Of a stretch of 7,212 nt of DNA, positions 1 through 5,776 are shown piece after piece. Each line of letters begins with the position of its first letter. Position 1 is the stretch's first letter. The notes beneath the pieces were generated by a model. It saw only the letters and a program-made list of their open reading frames with translations, did not search any database and was not told where the DNA came from. The DNA comes from Comamonadaceae bacterium (GTDB lineage: Bacteria; Pseudomonadota; Gammaproteobacteria; Burkholderiales; Burkholderiaceae_C), in contig CANGZO010000117.1 of assembly GCA_947458305.1 (NCBI GenBank), forward strand, positions 1 through 7,212, read 5' to 3'. Position numbers and translations under genes: made by a program.

Positions 1-32
1 AAAAAAACCGCCGGGCTTTGGGGCTCCGGCGG
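1..32 (-). terminator. Intrinsic terminator, 3:4 hairpin of an aromatic amino-acid attenuator
   Basis: On the minus strand, CCGCCGG (32-26) pairs perfectly with CCGGCGG (14-8). Two further GC pairs form inside after a bulged A, around a CCCAAA loop. Seven U residues (7-1) follow and run to the window edge. This is a textbook rho-independent terminator in the minus direction; on the plus strand no T tract follows the hairpin. It lies 24 nt past the stop codon of the aromatic leader peptide, and its 5' arm can instead pair with a segment inside that ORF. I therefore read it as the terminator of an attenuator rather than simply the end of tldD, although it would also stop transcripts running out of tldD. 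Confidence 0.85.
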
Positions 33-91
33 TGTGTGTCGAGATGTTCGGGTGCTTATGCGCTCGCCTCTCGTCCGCCGGGGACTGAGAA
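1..91 (-). promoter_or_regulatory. Transcription attenuator with mutually exclusive hairpins
   Basis: Three competing structures can be drawn by hand. Hairpin 1:2 pairs UUCUC-A-GUCC (91-82) with GGAC-GAGAG (76-68): nine pairs, one bulged A, loop CCGGC. Antiterminator 2:3 pairs CCGGCGG (81-75) with CCGCCGG (32-26), seven GC pairs, continued by CGAGA (73-69) with UCUCG (44-40). Terminator 3:4 pairs 32-26 with 14-8 and ends in U7. Arm 1 begins at codon 14 of the leader peptide. A ribosome stalled on the aromatic codons would cover arm 1, free arm 2 to capture arm 3, and allow read-through. Unhindered translation would let 1:2 and then 3:4 form and stop transcription. This is the trp/phe logic. 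The pairings are seen in the sequence; the regulatory behaviour is inferred from known attenuators. Confidence 0.75.
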
Positions 92-130
92 CCAAAAGTA
101 AAAAAAGTAAAAAGCGATGCGCGAAGACAT
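56..130 (-). CDS. Aromatic-rich leader peptide (24 aa), attenuator type
   Basis: ATG at 130-128 and TAA at 58-56 give 24 codons. Residues 7-14 are eight aromatics in a row, FYFFYFWF (five Phe, two Tyr, one Trp; codons at 112-89). The ending SVPGGREASA carries no aromatic residue. The product itself is probably not functional: ribosome progress through the aromatic codons would report how well tRNA-Phe, tRNA-Tyr and tRNA-Trp are charged. Short ORFs of this kind before a terminator are established for the enterobacterial pheA, pheST and trp operons. The codons just after the aromatic run form the first arm of a hairpin, and the later ones form the antiterminator strand. No Shine-Dalgarno sequence precedes the ATG (upstream bases are GAACCCC), but a promoter -10 lies close enough for the mRNA to begin at the AUG. 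The regulated gene lies to the left, outside the window. The mixed residues suggest a shared-pathway gene such as a DAHP synthase; this is inference. Expression is not proven. Confidence 0.78.
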   Translation of the reverse strand: MSSRIAFYFFYFWFSVPGGREASA

Positions 131-137
131 GGGGTTC

Positions 138-146
138 AATGTATCA
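138..146 (-). promoter_or_regulatory. Putative extended -10 promoter of the leader RNA
   Basis: The minus strand reads TGATACATT at 146-138: an extended -10 TG, one spacer base, then TACATT (4 of 6 against TATAAT). No good -35 hexamer stands 16-18 bp upstream, which is tolerable for extended -10 promoters. The expected start is at 131-130, the A of the leader-peptide ATG, so the transcript would be leaderless. The promoter would lie in the 77-bp gap after the tldD stop, letting the downstream gene be transcribed apart from the tldD operon. Confidence 0.4.
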
Positions 147-207
147 CAGGTTGATGACGCTTCCTGACAGGCCTGCCCAAGAGCAAACCCGCAGAGCCTT
201 TTTCAGG

Positions 208-1677
208 TCAAGCCGTGCCACCCACGGTGAGTCCATCGATGCGCAGCGTGGGCTGACCCACACCCACCGGCACGCTCTGGCCCTCTTTGCCGCAGGTGCC
301 CACCCCCGAGTCGAGCTTCATGTCGTTGCCGATCATGCTGATCTTCTTGAGCGATTCGGGGCCGCTGCCGATCAGGGTCGCGCCTTTGACGGGGTATTGG
401 ATCTTGCCGTTTTCCACCCAGTAAGCCTGGCTGGCCGAGAACACGAACTTGCCGCTGGTGATGTCGACCTGGCCGCCCGCGAAGTTGGTGGCGTACAGAC
501 CCTTTTTGATGCTGGCAACGATTTCTTCGGCGCTCTTGTCGCCGCCCAGCATGTAGGTATTGGTCATGCGCGGCATGGGCACATGGGCGTAGCTTTCGCG
601 GCGGCCATTGCCCGTGGGCTTGACGCCCATCAGGCGCGCGTTCATCGCGTCCTGAATGTAGCCGCGCAAGATGCCGTCTTCGATCAGCACATTCTTTTGG
701 CTGGCGTGGCCTTCGTCGTCCACGTTCAGCGAGCCCCGTCGGTCAGCAATCGTCCCGTCGTCCAGCACCGTGACACCTTTGGCCGCCACGCGCTGGCCGA
801 TGCGGCCACTGAAAGCACTCGAGCCCTTGCGGTTGAAGTCACCCTCCAACCCGTGGCCCACGGCCTCGTGCAACAACACGCCAGGCCAGCCATTGCCCAG
901 CACCACCGTCATCTCGCCTGCAGGCGCGGGGCGGGCTTCGAGGTTGATGAGCGCGGCCGACACGGCTTCTTGCACATAGCTCTCGACCATGCCATCGTCA
1001 AAATAAGCCAGGCCAAAGCGGCCACCGCCGCCAGCACTGCCCACTTCACGGCGGCCATTTTGCTCGGCGATCACGGTGACCGACAGGCGAATCAAGGGCC
1101 GCACATCGGCGGCCAGCGTGCCGTCGGCACGCGCGACCATGACCACGTCGTATTCGGTGGCCAAACCGGCCATGACCTGCACCACGCGAGGGTCTTTGGC
1201 ACGGGCGATGGTCTCGACACGACCGAGCAAGTTCACCTTGGCCGTGCTGTCCAAGGTGGACATCGGGTCCAGCGAGGGGTAGAGCGAGCGGCTGGCCGAT
1301 ATTTTGCGGGTGGGTACTTTGATGCGCTTGTTTTGCGTAGCCTGAGCGATGGTGCGCACCGTCATGGCGGCGTCCATCAAGGAGGCTTCGGAGATGTCGT
1401 CCGAGTATGCGAAGGCGGTTTTTTCGCCCGATACAGCCCGCACGCCCACACCCTGGTCGATGCTGAAGCTGCCGGTTTTGACGATGCCTTCTTCGAGGCT
1501 CCAACCTTCAGAGCGGGTGTACTGGAAATAAAGGTCGGCATCGTCGACCTGATGGGCCTGAATGGCAGAAAGCGCCCGGCTCAGGTGGGTTTCATCCAAG
1601 CCAAAAGGCTCCAGCAAGAGGGACCTGGCCGTGGCCAGGCGTTCGATGGTGGGTTCGCGTGAAATCATGGTGGTCAT
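208..1677 (-). CDS. tldD: Metalloprotease TldD
   Basis: TldD is the metal-bearing subunit of the cytoplasmic TldD-TldE (PmbA) protease. In E. coli this degrades unfolded peptides, trims the microcin B17 precursor and takes part in CcdA antitoxin turnover. The 489-residue product follows E. coli TldD along its whole length. The zinc motif HEAVGH is at about 270-275 within GWPGVLLHEAVGHGLEGDFN. Other matches are DQGVGVRAVSGEKT (about 74-87), ADGTLAADVRPL, the conserved cysteine in GVGTCGKEGQS (about 462), and the family ending LTVGGTA. Three in-frame starts are close together: GTG 1686, ATG 1677 and ATG 1668. None has a clear ribosome site. I chose 1677 because the GTG falls in an inverted repeat, but 1668 is equally possible. 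The gene follows the dehydrogenase after 88 bp and is probably the last gene of the operon. The partner gene tldE/pmbA is not in the window. A long antisense ORF over this gene is an artefact. Confidence 0.96.
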   Translation of the reverse strand: MTTMISREPTIERLATARSLLLEPFGLDETHLSRALSAIQAHQVDDADLYFQYTRSEGWSLEEGIVKTGSFSIDQGVGVRAVSGEKTAFAYSDDISEASLMDAAMTVRTIAQATQNKRIKVPTRKISASRSLYPSLDPMSTLDSTAKVNLLGRVETIARAKDPRVVQVMAGLATEYDVVMVARADGTLAADVRPLIRLSVTVIAEQNGRREVGSAGGGGRFGLAYFDDGMVESYVQEAVSAALINLEARPAPAGEMTVVLGNGWPGVLLHEAVGHGLEGDFNRKGSSAFSGRIGQRVAAKGVTVLDDGTIADRRGSLNVDDEGHASQKNVLIEDGILRGYIQDAMNARLMGVKPTGNGRRESYAHVPMPRMTNTYMLGGDKSAEEIVASIKKGLYATNFAGGQVDITSGKFVFSASQAYWVENGKIQYPVKGATLIGSGPESLKKISMIGNDMKLDSGVGTCGKEGQSVPVGVGQPTLRIDGLTVGGTA

Positions 1678-1685
1678 TGTAGGCA

Positions 1686-1710
1686 CGGATCAAGACCCTT
1701 GCCTGATCCG
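1686..1710. repeat. Inverted repeat just upstream of tldD
   Basis: CGGATCA (1686-1692) and TGATCCG (1704-1710) form a perfect 7-bp inverted repeat around an 11-bp centre. It lies 9 bp before the preferred tldD ATG and includes the first base of the alternative GTG start. In the minus-strand mRNA it would form a hairpin near the ribosome entry site; as DNA it could be an operator. No T tract follows, so it is not a terminator. No function is demonstrated. Confidence 0.35.
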
Positions 1711-1765
1711 GTGTGCGCACCGCACGAGAGGCACAAGAACCAGTCGGGCGCAAGTGCACCCACAT

Positions 1766-2653
1766 TCAGCGCTGGCGCATCAGTTGCAGCAGTGCTGCAT
1801 CGTCCAATTGCGCCAAGCCCTGCGCCATCGCCTGCGCAAACAGGTCTCGCGCCAAACGGCCCAATGGCGGGTCGTAGGCGACTTCGTCGGCCGCAGAAAC
1901 AGCCAGCCCCGTGTCCTTGGCGAGCAAACTGACATGCGCTCGGGGCTCAAAGTCTCCGGCCAAGGCACGCCCCATTCGATCGGAGCCTATCCAGCTTTGA
2001 CCACTGGAAGCCTCCATGACCGACAAGGTCACCGCCGGGTCCAGCCCCAAGCGCTCTGCCAAAGCCAGTGCCTCGGCAGCTCCGGCCAAATTGACAGCGG
2101 CCAGCAAGTTGTTGACCAATTTGGTGCGTGCACCATCGCCCGCACGTACACCCACACGAAACACCTGTTGACTCAATGCGTCCAGCAAATTTTGGCTGCG
2201 CTGCCATACGGGTTCAGAACAGGCCACCATCAAACTCATGGCTCCTTGTCTGGCCCTCAAAGGGCCGCCAGACATGGGCGCATCCATGCAATCCACGCCA
2301 CGTTGTGCCAAACGTTCGGCTTGGGTTTGCACCGTCTTCGGGCCCAAAGTGGGGCACAGCATGACCGTCTGTCCAGGTTGGAGTTCAGGTCCAGCACCAT
2401 CCTCGCCCCACAAAACCGCCTCGGTTTGGACGGCATCCACCACGGCGATCAAAAGCACACCATCAGGTGCCAAACTGTGGGCAGCATGCCGCGGTGACGC
2501 CATGGGCCACGCGCCATGCGCCAAAGCCTTCGCTTGGGCTTGCGCATCGGTGTCATAGACACCCACCGACCAAGCCAAGTCTCGCAAACGGGCCAGCATG
2601 GCGCCACCCATATTGCCTGCACCTGCGACCACCACGGGCAAAAAAGCGTTCAT
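1766..2653 (-). CDS. Beta-hydroxyacid dehydrogenase family oxidoreductase, NAD-type
   Basis: This 295-residue protein belongs to the 3-hydroxyisobutyrate / tartronate-semialdehyde reductase / 6-phosphogluconate dehydrogenase-like superfamily, soluble enzymes that oxidise or reduce beta-hydroxyacids with a nicotinamide cofactor. The Rossmann motif GAGNMG is at 11-16. The substrate signature DAPMSGGPLRARQG is at 124-137. The catalytic lysine is expected at 178 in RTKLVNN, followed by the C-terminal motif KDTGLA at 246-251. An aspartate (D34) ends the second strand (VGVYD), where NADP-dependent members usually carry arginine, so NAD is the more likely cofactor. Length is normal and all core residues are present. 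Its ATG overlaps the rodA stop as ATGA, implying translational coupling. The exact substrate cannot be read from the sequence. GarR, MmsB or LtnD labels would be guesses, and nothing nearby names a pathway. Confidence 0.88.
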   Translation of the reverse strand: MNAFLPVVVAGAGNMGGAMLARLRDLAWSVGVYDTDAQAQAKALAHGAWPMASPRHAAHSLAPDGVLLIAVVDAVQTEAVLWGEDGAGPELQPGQTVMLCPTLGPKTVQTQAERLAQRGVDCMDAPMSGGPLRARQGAMSLMVACSEPVWQRSQNLLDALSQQVFRVGVRAGDGARTKLVNNLLAAVNLAGAAEALALAERLGLDPAVTLSVMEASSGQSWIGSDRMGRALAGDFEPRAHVSLLAKDTGLAVSAADEVAYDPPLGRLARDLFAQAMAQGLAQLDDAALLQLMRQR

Positions 2654-3831
2654 GTTTGCACCAACTGCTTGGATTTGGCAATCGACATCAAAATGCCCAA
2701 AGCCAAGCCCAGCGTGACCATGGCCGTTCCGCCATAACTGATGAAAGGCAAAGGCACACCGACCACGGGCAAGATGCCGCTGACCATGCCCATGTTAACA
2801 AACGCATAGGTGAAAAAGATGGTGGCCATGCTGCCGGCCAACAAGCGGCTGAACAAGGTGGGCGCTTGCATGGCGATGACCAAAGCTCGGTAAATCAAAA
2901 AGAAAAAGCAAGCGAGCAAGACCAAGCCACCCAAAAGACCAAACTCTTCGCCCAAGGCCGCAAAAATAAAGTCGGTGGTGCGCTCAGGTATGAACTCAAG
3001 ATGGGTTTGCGTCCCTTGCATAAAGCCTTTGCCCCACAGCCCGCCCGAACCAATCGCGATCATGCCCTGAATGATGTGAAAGCCTTTGCCCAGCGGATCC
3101 CGCCCCGGGTCCAGCAAAGTACACACCCTTTGCCGCTGGTATTCGTGCAAAACATGCCAATCCACGCCCGGCAGGCACAAGCTGGGCTCCATGATGACCA
3201 ACACCACAATGCCGACCAAACCCAAAACAAACGGAGGCAAAATCCAACGCCAATTCAGGCCTGCAAAAAAAATCACCGCCAAACCTGCCGCCAGCACAAG
3301 CAAGGAGGTCCCCAAATCTGGTTGCTTCATGATCAGGCCGACAGGCACCAGCAAAATCACGACCGCCACAGCGAAATCAGACATCCGCAGCTGCCCCTCT
3401 CGCTTTTGAAACCACGCGGCCAACATCAGCGGCAAAGCGATTTTTAAGATCTCGCTGGGCTGTATCACCACCCCCAAATTGATCCAACGGGTGGAGCCTT
3501 TTTTGGTAATGCCAAACAGCGCCACAGCCACCAACAGCACCACGCCCACGGCATAGATCGGCAGCGCCCAAGCCATCATTTTGGATGGCGGGATTTGCGC
3601 CACCACCATCATGATCACGCCGGCAATCAACATGTTGCGGCCATGGTCCACAAAGCGGGTGCCGTGGTCAAACCCGGCCGAATACATGACCAACAGCCCC
3701 AAACCCACCAAACAGCCCACGGCCAAAGCCAATGGACCATCAAAACCCTGAAACAAGCGCCAAAGCTGTTGGGCCAGGGTGGGCTTTTGAAAGACGGAGC
3801 CCTTGGACAAGGGCGGTTGTCGGGCAATCAT
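2650..3831 (-). CDS. rodA: Peptidoglycan glycosyltransferase RodA (SEDS family)
   Basis: RodA polymerises lipid II into glycan strands during cell elongation, working in the inner membrane with the class B transpeptidase PBP2 (MrdA) and the MreBCD complex. The 393-residue product is a polytopic membrane protein with about ten hydrophobic segments. Family motifs are clear: QPSEILKIALP (124-134), KQPDLGTS (169-176), EYQRQRV (230-236), LDPGRDPLGKGFHIIQ (240-255), and LEFIPERTTDFIFAALGEE with D287. By hand alignment D287 corresponds to the catalytic D262 of E. coli RodA. The ending GILPVVGVPLPFISYGG is also conserved. It is slightly longer than the 370-residue E. coli protein, with extra residues before EYQRQR (about 215-229). 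FtsW is less likely given the RodA-type motifs. The start is 13 bp after the gpsA stop with no Shine-Dalgarno sequence, suggesting coupling to gpsA. Unusually, mrdA and mreBCD are not adjacent. Confidence 0.95.
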   Translation of the reverse strand: MIARQPPLSKGSVFQKPTLAQQLWRLFQGFDGPLALAVGCLVGLGLLVMYSAGFDHGTRFVDHGRNMLIAGVIMMVVAQIPPSKMMAWALPIYAVGVVLLVAVALFGITKKGSTRWINLGVVIQPSEILKIALPLMLAAWFQKREGQLRMSDFAVAVVILLVPVGLIMKQPDLGTSLLVLAAGLAVIFFAGLNWRWILPPFVLGLVGIVVLVIMEPSLCLPGVDWHVLHEYQRQRVCTLLDPGRDPLGKGFHIIQGMIAIGSGGLWGKGFMQGTQTHLEFIPERTTDFIFAALGEEFGLLGGLVLLACFFFLIYRALVIAMQAPTLFSRLLAGSMATIFFTYAFVNMGMVSGILPVVGVPLPFISYGGTAMVTLGLALGILMSIAKSKQLVQT

Positions 3832-3844
3832 GGCGGGCAGGGGC

Positions 3845-4846
3845 TCAGGCGAACTCGCCTTTGGGGTCTCGGCCCATCAAGGCTTGCACCGCTTGTTGGG
3901 CGCTGCAGGTGCCATCGAGCAAGGCCACCACCGCGGCAGTGATCGGCATGTCCACGCCCAGCAATTGGGCCCTTTGCATCACTGTGCGGGCACTGTAGAC
4001 CCCCTCGGCCACATGCCCCAAAGAGGCCACAGCCTGGTTCAAAGTTTGTCCCTGGGCCAGCAACAAACCCACCTTTCGGTTGCGGCTCAGATCGCCAGTG
4101 GCTGTTAACACCAAATCACCCAAACCGGACAAACCCATGAAGGTGTCACTTTGCGCACCCAAGGCGATGCCCAAACGGGTCATCTCGGCCAGGCCCCGCG
4201 TGACCAGAGCTGCCCGTGCATTGAGGCCCAGATTCAAGCCATCGCACAGGCCCGTGGCAATGGCCAAAACGTTTTTCACAGCGCCGCCCACCTCCACACC
4301 CACCATGTCGTGGTTGGCGTAGACGCGCAAAGAAGGGCCGTGGAATGCGTTCACCATGGCATCGCGCACGTCGGCATGGGGGCTTGCCGCCACCAAGGCG
4401 GTGGGTTGTTGACGCGCCACTTCGAGGGCAAAACTGGGACCGCTCAGGGCACCCGCACGCAACTTGGGCGCCACTTGGGCCTGAACCTCGTGCGGCATCA
4501 GGCCGGTACCCGATTCAAAACCTTTGCACAGCCAAGCCACAGGCGCATCTGCACCCGCTAGAGACGTCAAGACACTTCTCAAACCCGCCATCGGGGTGGC
4601 CACCACCACCAAACGGGCTGCATGGCTGCGGCCATCGGCGCTGGTCCACGGCTCGGAAGTGATGCGAACAGCGTCCGACAGCCGAACACCGGGCAGGTAG
4701 CGGCTGTTTTCACGGGACTGCTGCATGGCGGCGGCCTGCGCCTTGTCCCGAACATGCAGATCCACTTGATGCCCGTCCGGATGACGACTGGCCGCCATGG
4801 CCATGGCGGTGCCCCAAGCGCCGGCACCAATCACGCTGATGTGCAT
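3845..4846 (-). CDS. gpsA: Glycerol-3-phosphate dehydrogenase [NAD(P)+] GpsA
   Basis: GpsA reduces dihydroxyacetone phosphate to sn-glycerol 3-phosphate in the cytoplasm, supplying the backbone for phospholipid synthesis. From the chosen ATG the product has 333 residues, close to the 339 of E. coli. The N-terminal Rossmann motif GAGAWG is at 7-12, followed by LCKGF (106-110), LSGPSFALEVA (134-144), and VGGAVKNVLAIATG with the catalytic lysine at 191. GLGDLVLT (241-248) and SRN (254-256) bind substrate. The reading frame extends upstream to a TTG at 4864 (6 extra codons), but the Rossmann strand normally begins within a few residues of the start. A GGA lies nine bases before the ATG at 4846. 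secB ends 27 bp upstream and rodA begins 13 bp downstream; secB-gpsA adjacency is conserved in many proteobacteria. Confidence 0.96.
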   Translation of the reverse strand: MHISVIGAGAWGTAMAMAASRHPDGHQVDLHVRDKAQAAAMQQSRENSRYLPGVRLSDAVRITSEPWTSADGRSHAARLVVVATPMAGLRSVLTSLAGADAPVAWLCKGFESGTGLMPHEVQAQVAPKLRAGALSGPSFALEVARQQPTALVAASPHADVRDAMVNAFHGPSLRVYANHDMVGVEVGGAVKNVLAIATGLCDGLNLGLNARAALVTRGLAEMTRLGIALGAQSDTFMGLSGLGDLVLTATGDLSRNRKVGLLLAQGQTLNQAVASLGHVAEGVYSARTVMQRAQLLGVDMPITAAVVALLDGTCSAQQAVQALMGRDPKGEFA

Positions 4847-4873
4847 CACAAGGTGTCCGGGCAAAACCGATGT

Positions 4874-5353
4874 TTACTGAGGCAAAGAACCGGCTTGCTG
4901 TGCTTGTTGCAATTGCTGCTGCTCGTACATGGCCTGGAAGTTGATTTCGGCCATGTGCACTGGCGGAAAACCGGCGCGGGTGATCAAGTCGGCCACATTG
5001 CCGCGCAAATACGGGTAGACAATTTGCGGGCAAGCAATGCCCATGACAGGGCCCAACTGGTCGTCAGGCAGGTGGCGAATTTCAAAAATGCCCCCTTGCT
5101 TGCATTCCACCAAAAAGACCGTCTTGTCGTCAATTTTGGTGTGCACAGTGGCCGTCACACACACTTCAAAAACGCCCTCAGCCACCGGTGTGGCTTCAAC
5201 GCCCAACTGAATGTCGACGCTGGGTTGCTGCTGGTCAATCAAGATGGCAGGCGAGTTCGGCTGCTCCAGAGAGGCTTCTTTCAAGTAAACACGCTGGATC
5301 TGAAAAACAGGCGCTTGAACTTCGTTGTTGGATGTGGCTGCGGTATCGGTCAT
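4874..5353 (-). CDS. secB: Protein-export chaperone SecB
   Basis: SecB is the cytoplasmic tetrameric chaperone that keeps preproteins unfolded and delivers them to SecA at the Sec translocon. The 159-residue product matches the family throughout: FQIQRVYLKEASLEQPNSP near the N-terminus (about 17-35), the beta-rich core with VFEVCVTATVHTK, then IFEIRHLPDDQLGPVMGIACPQIVYPYLRG and the terminal FPPVHMAEINFQAMYEQQ. The C-terminus is Gln-rich (QQQLQQAQQAGSLPQ) instead of the acidic E. coli tail; this part is variable in the family. The ATG at 5353 gives the expected length, with only a weak AAAGAAA ahead of it. grxC ends 119 bp upstream, a gap containing a possible separate promoter, and gpsA follows 27 bp downstream. 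Confidence 0.97.
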   Translation of the reverse strand: MTDTAATSNNEVQAPVFQIQRVYLKEASLEQPNSPAILIDQQQPSVDIQLGVEATPVAEGVFEVCVTATVHTKIDDKTVFLVECKQGGIFEIRHLPDDQLGPVMGIACPQIVYPYLRGNVADLITRAGFPPVHMAEINFQAMYEQQQLQQAQQAGSLPQ

Positions 5354-5406
5354 GGTGTTTCTTTGAGAAAAAGCCGCGGGCGGATGCCGCGAGTTGGAAA
5401 GTCGAG

Positions 5407-5412
5407 ATTATG
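5407..5412 (-). promoter_or_regulatory. Possible -10 element of a secB promoter
   Basis: In the 119-bp gap between grxC and secB the minus strand reads CATAAT at 5412-5407, 5 of 6 against TATAAT. No convincing -35 hexamer lies 16-18 bp upstream in this GC-rich stretch. If used, transcription would start near 5400 and give a leader of about 47 nt. The gap contains no clear terminator for grxC, so secB is probably also reached from upstream. Confidence 0.28.
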
Positions 5413-5472
5413 GAGGAAGCCCGGCCCGCGCAGCGCCCAAAAGCACTGTCCAGGCCTGAGCAATAACCCCAG

Positions 5473-5733
5473 TCAGGCCGCTTGCAGCAAAGCTTGCAAA
5501 CCACCTTTGGCATCCAGCGCCATCAAGTCATCACAACCGCCCACATGGGTAGACCCAATGAAAATTTGGGGCACGGTGCGGCGGCCTGTGGTCTGCATCA
5601 TGTGGTCACGCTGCGCCGGATCGGTGTCGATGCGAATTTCTTCAATCTGCTCAACGCCTTTGGCTTTGAGGATCTGCTTGGCGCGAGTGCAGTAAGGGCA
5701 AACGGCTGTGGTGTACATCTTGACGGATTGCAT
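5473..5733 (-). CDS. grxC: Glutaredoxin 3
   Basis: This small cytoplasmic thiol-disulfide oxidoreductase uses glutathione to reduce protein and mixed disulfides, and can serve as hydrogen donor to reductases. The 86-residue product has the dithiol active site CPYC at 12-15 in VKMYTTAVCPYCTRAK. The cis-proline loop TVPQIFIG is at 53-60 and the glutathione-binding GGCDDL at 65-70. These are the features of class I glutaredoxins of the GrxC type, at normal length. AAGG stands 7 bases before the ATG at 5733. It follows the rhodanese gene after 43 bp and precedes secB. The order rhodanese-grxC-secB is conserved in Escherichia and Pseudomonas, and this supports the assignment. Confidence 0.96.
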   Translation of the reverse strand: MQSVKMYTTAVCPYCTRAKQILKAKGVEQIEEIRIDTDPAQRDHMMQTTGRRTVPQIFIGSTHVGGCDDLMALDAKGGLQALLQAA

Positions 5734-5776
5734 GTCAGAACCTTGCGAAATGGGTCATTCAAAACTGAGCGAAAAA

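Noticed and set aside
1..32. The hairpin as merely the tldD terminator
   Set aside because: It lies about 175 bp past the tldD stop. Its 5' arm has a second perfect partner inside an aromatic-rich ORF, which an ordinary terminator would not explain.
34..1662. A 542-codon plus-strand open frame antisense to tldD
   Set aside because: TldD on the opposite strand matches its family from end to end. The plus-strand product is His/Ala/Arg-rich with no recognisable domain, as expected from an antisense frame of a GC-rich gene.
1678..1686. GTG at 1686 as the tldD start
   Set aside because: It is buried in the inverted repeat at 1686-1710, has no ribosome site, and two ATG codons follow within 20 bases.
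2467..3447. Long plus-strand open frame antisense to rodA
   Set aside because: The product is rich in His, Gln and Arg without domains, while RodA on the minus strand has all SEDS motifs.
4847..4864. TTG (4864) or GTG (4849) as the gpsA start
   Set aside because: GpsA proteins begin just before the Rossmann strand; ATG 4846 gives MHISVIGAGAWG and the usual length.
4622..5695. 357-codon plus-strand open frame across gpsA, secB and grxC
   Set aside because: It runs antisense through three confidently identified genes and has no family resemblance.
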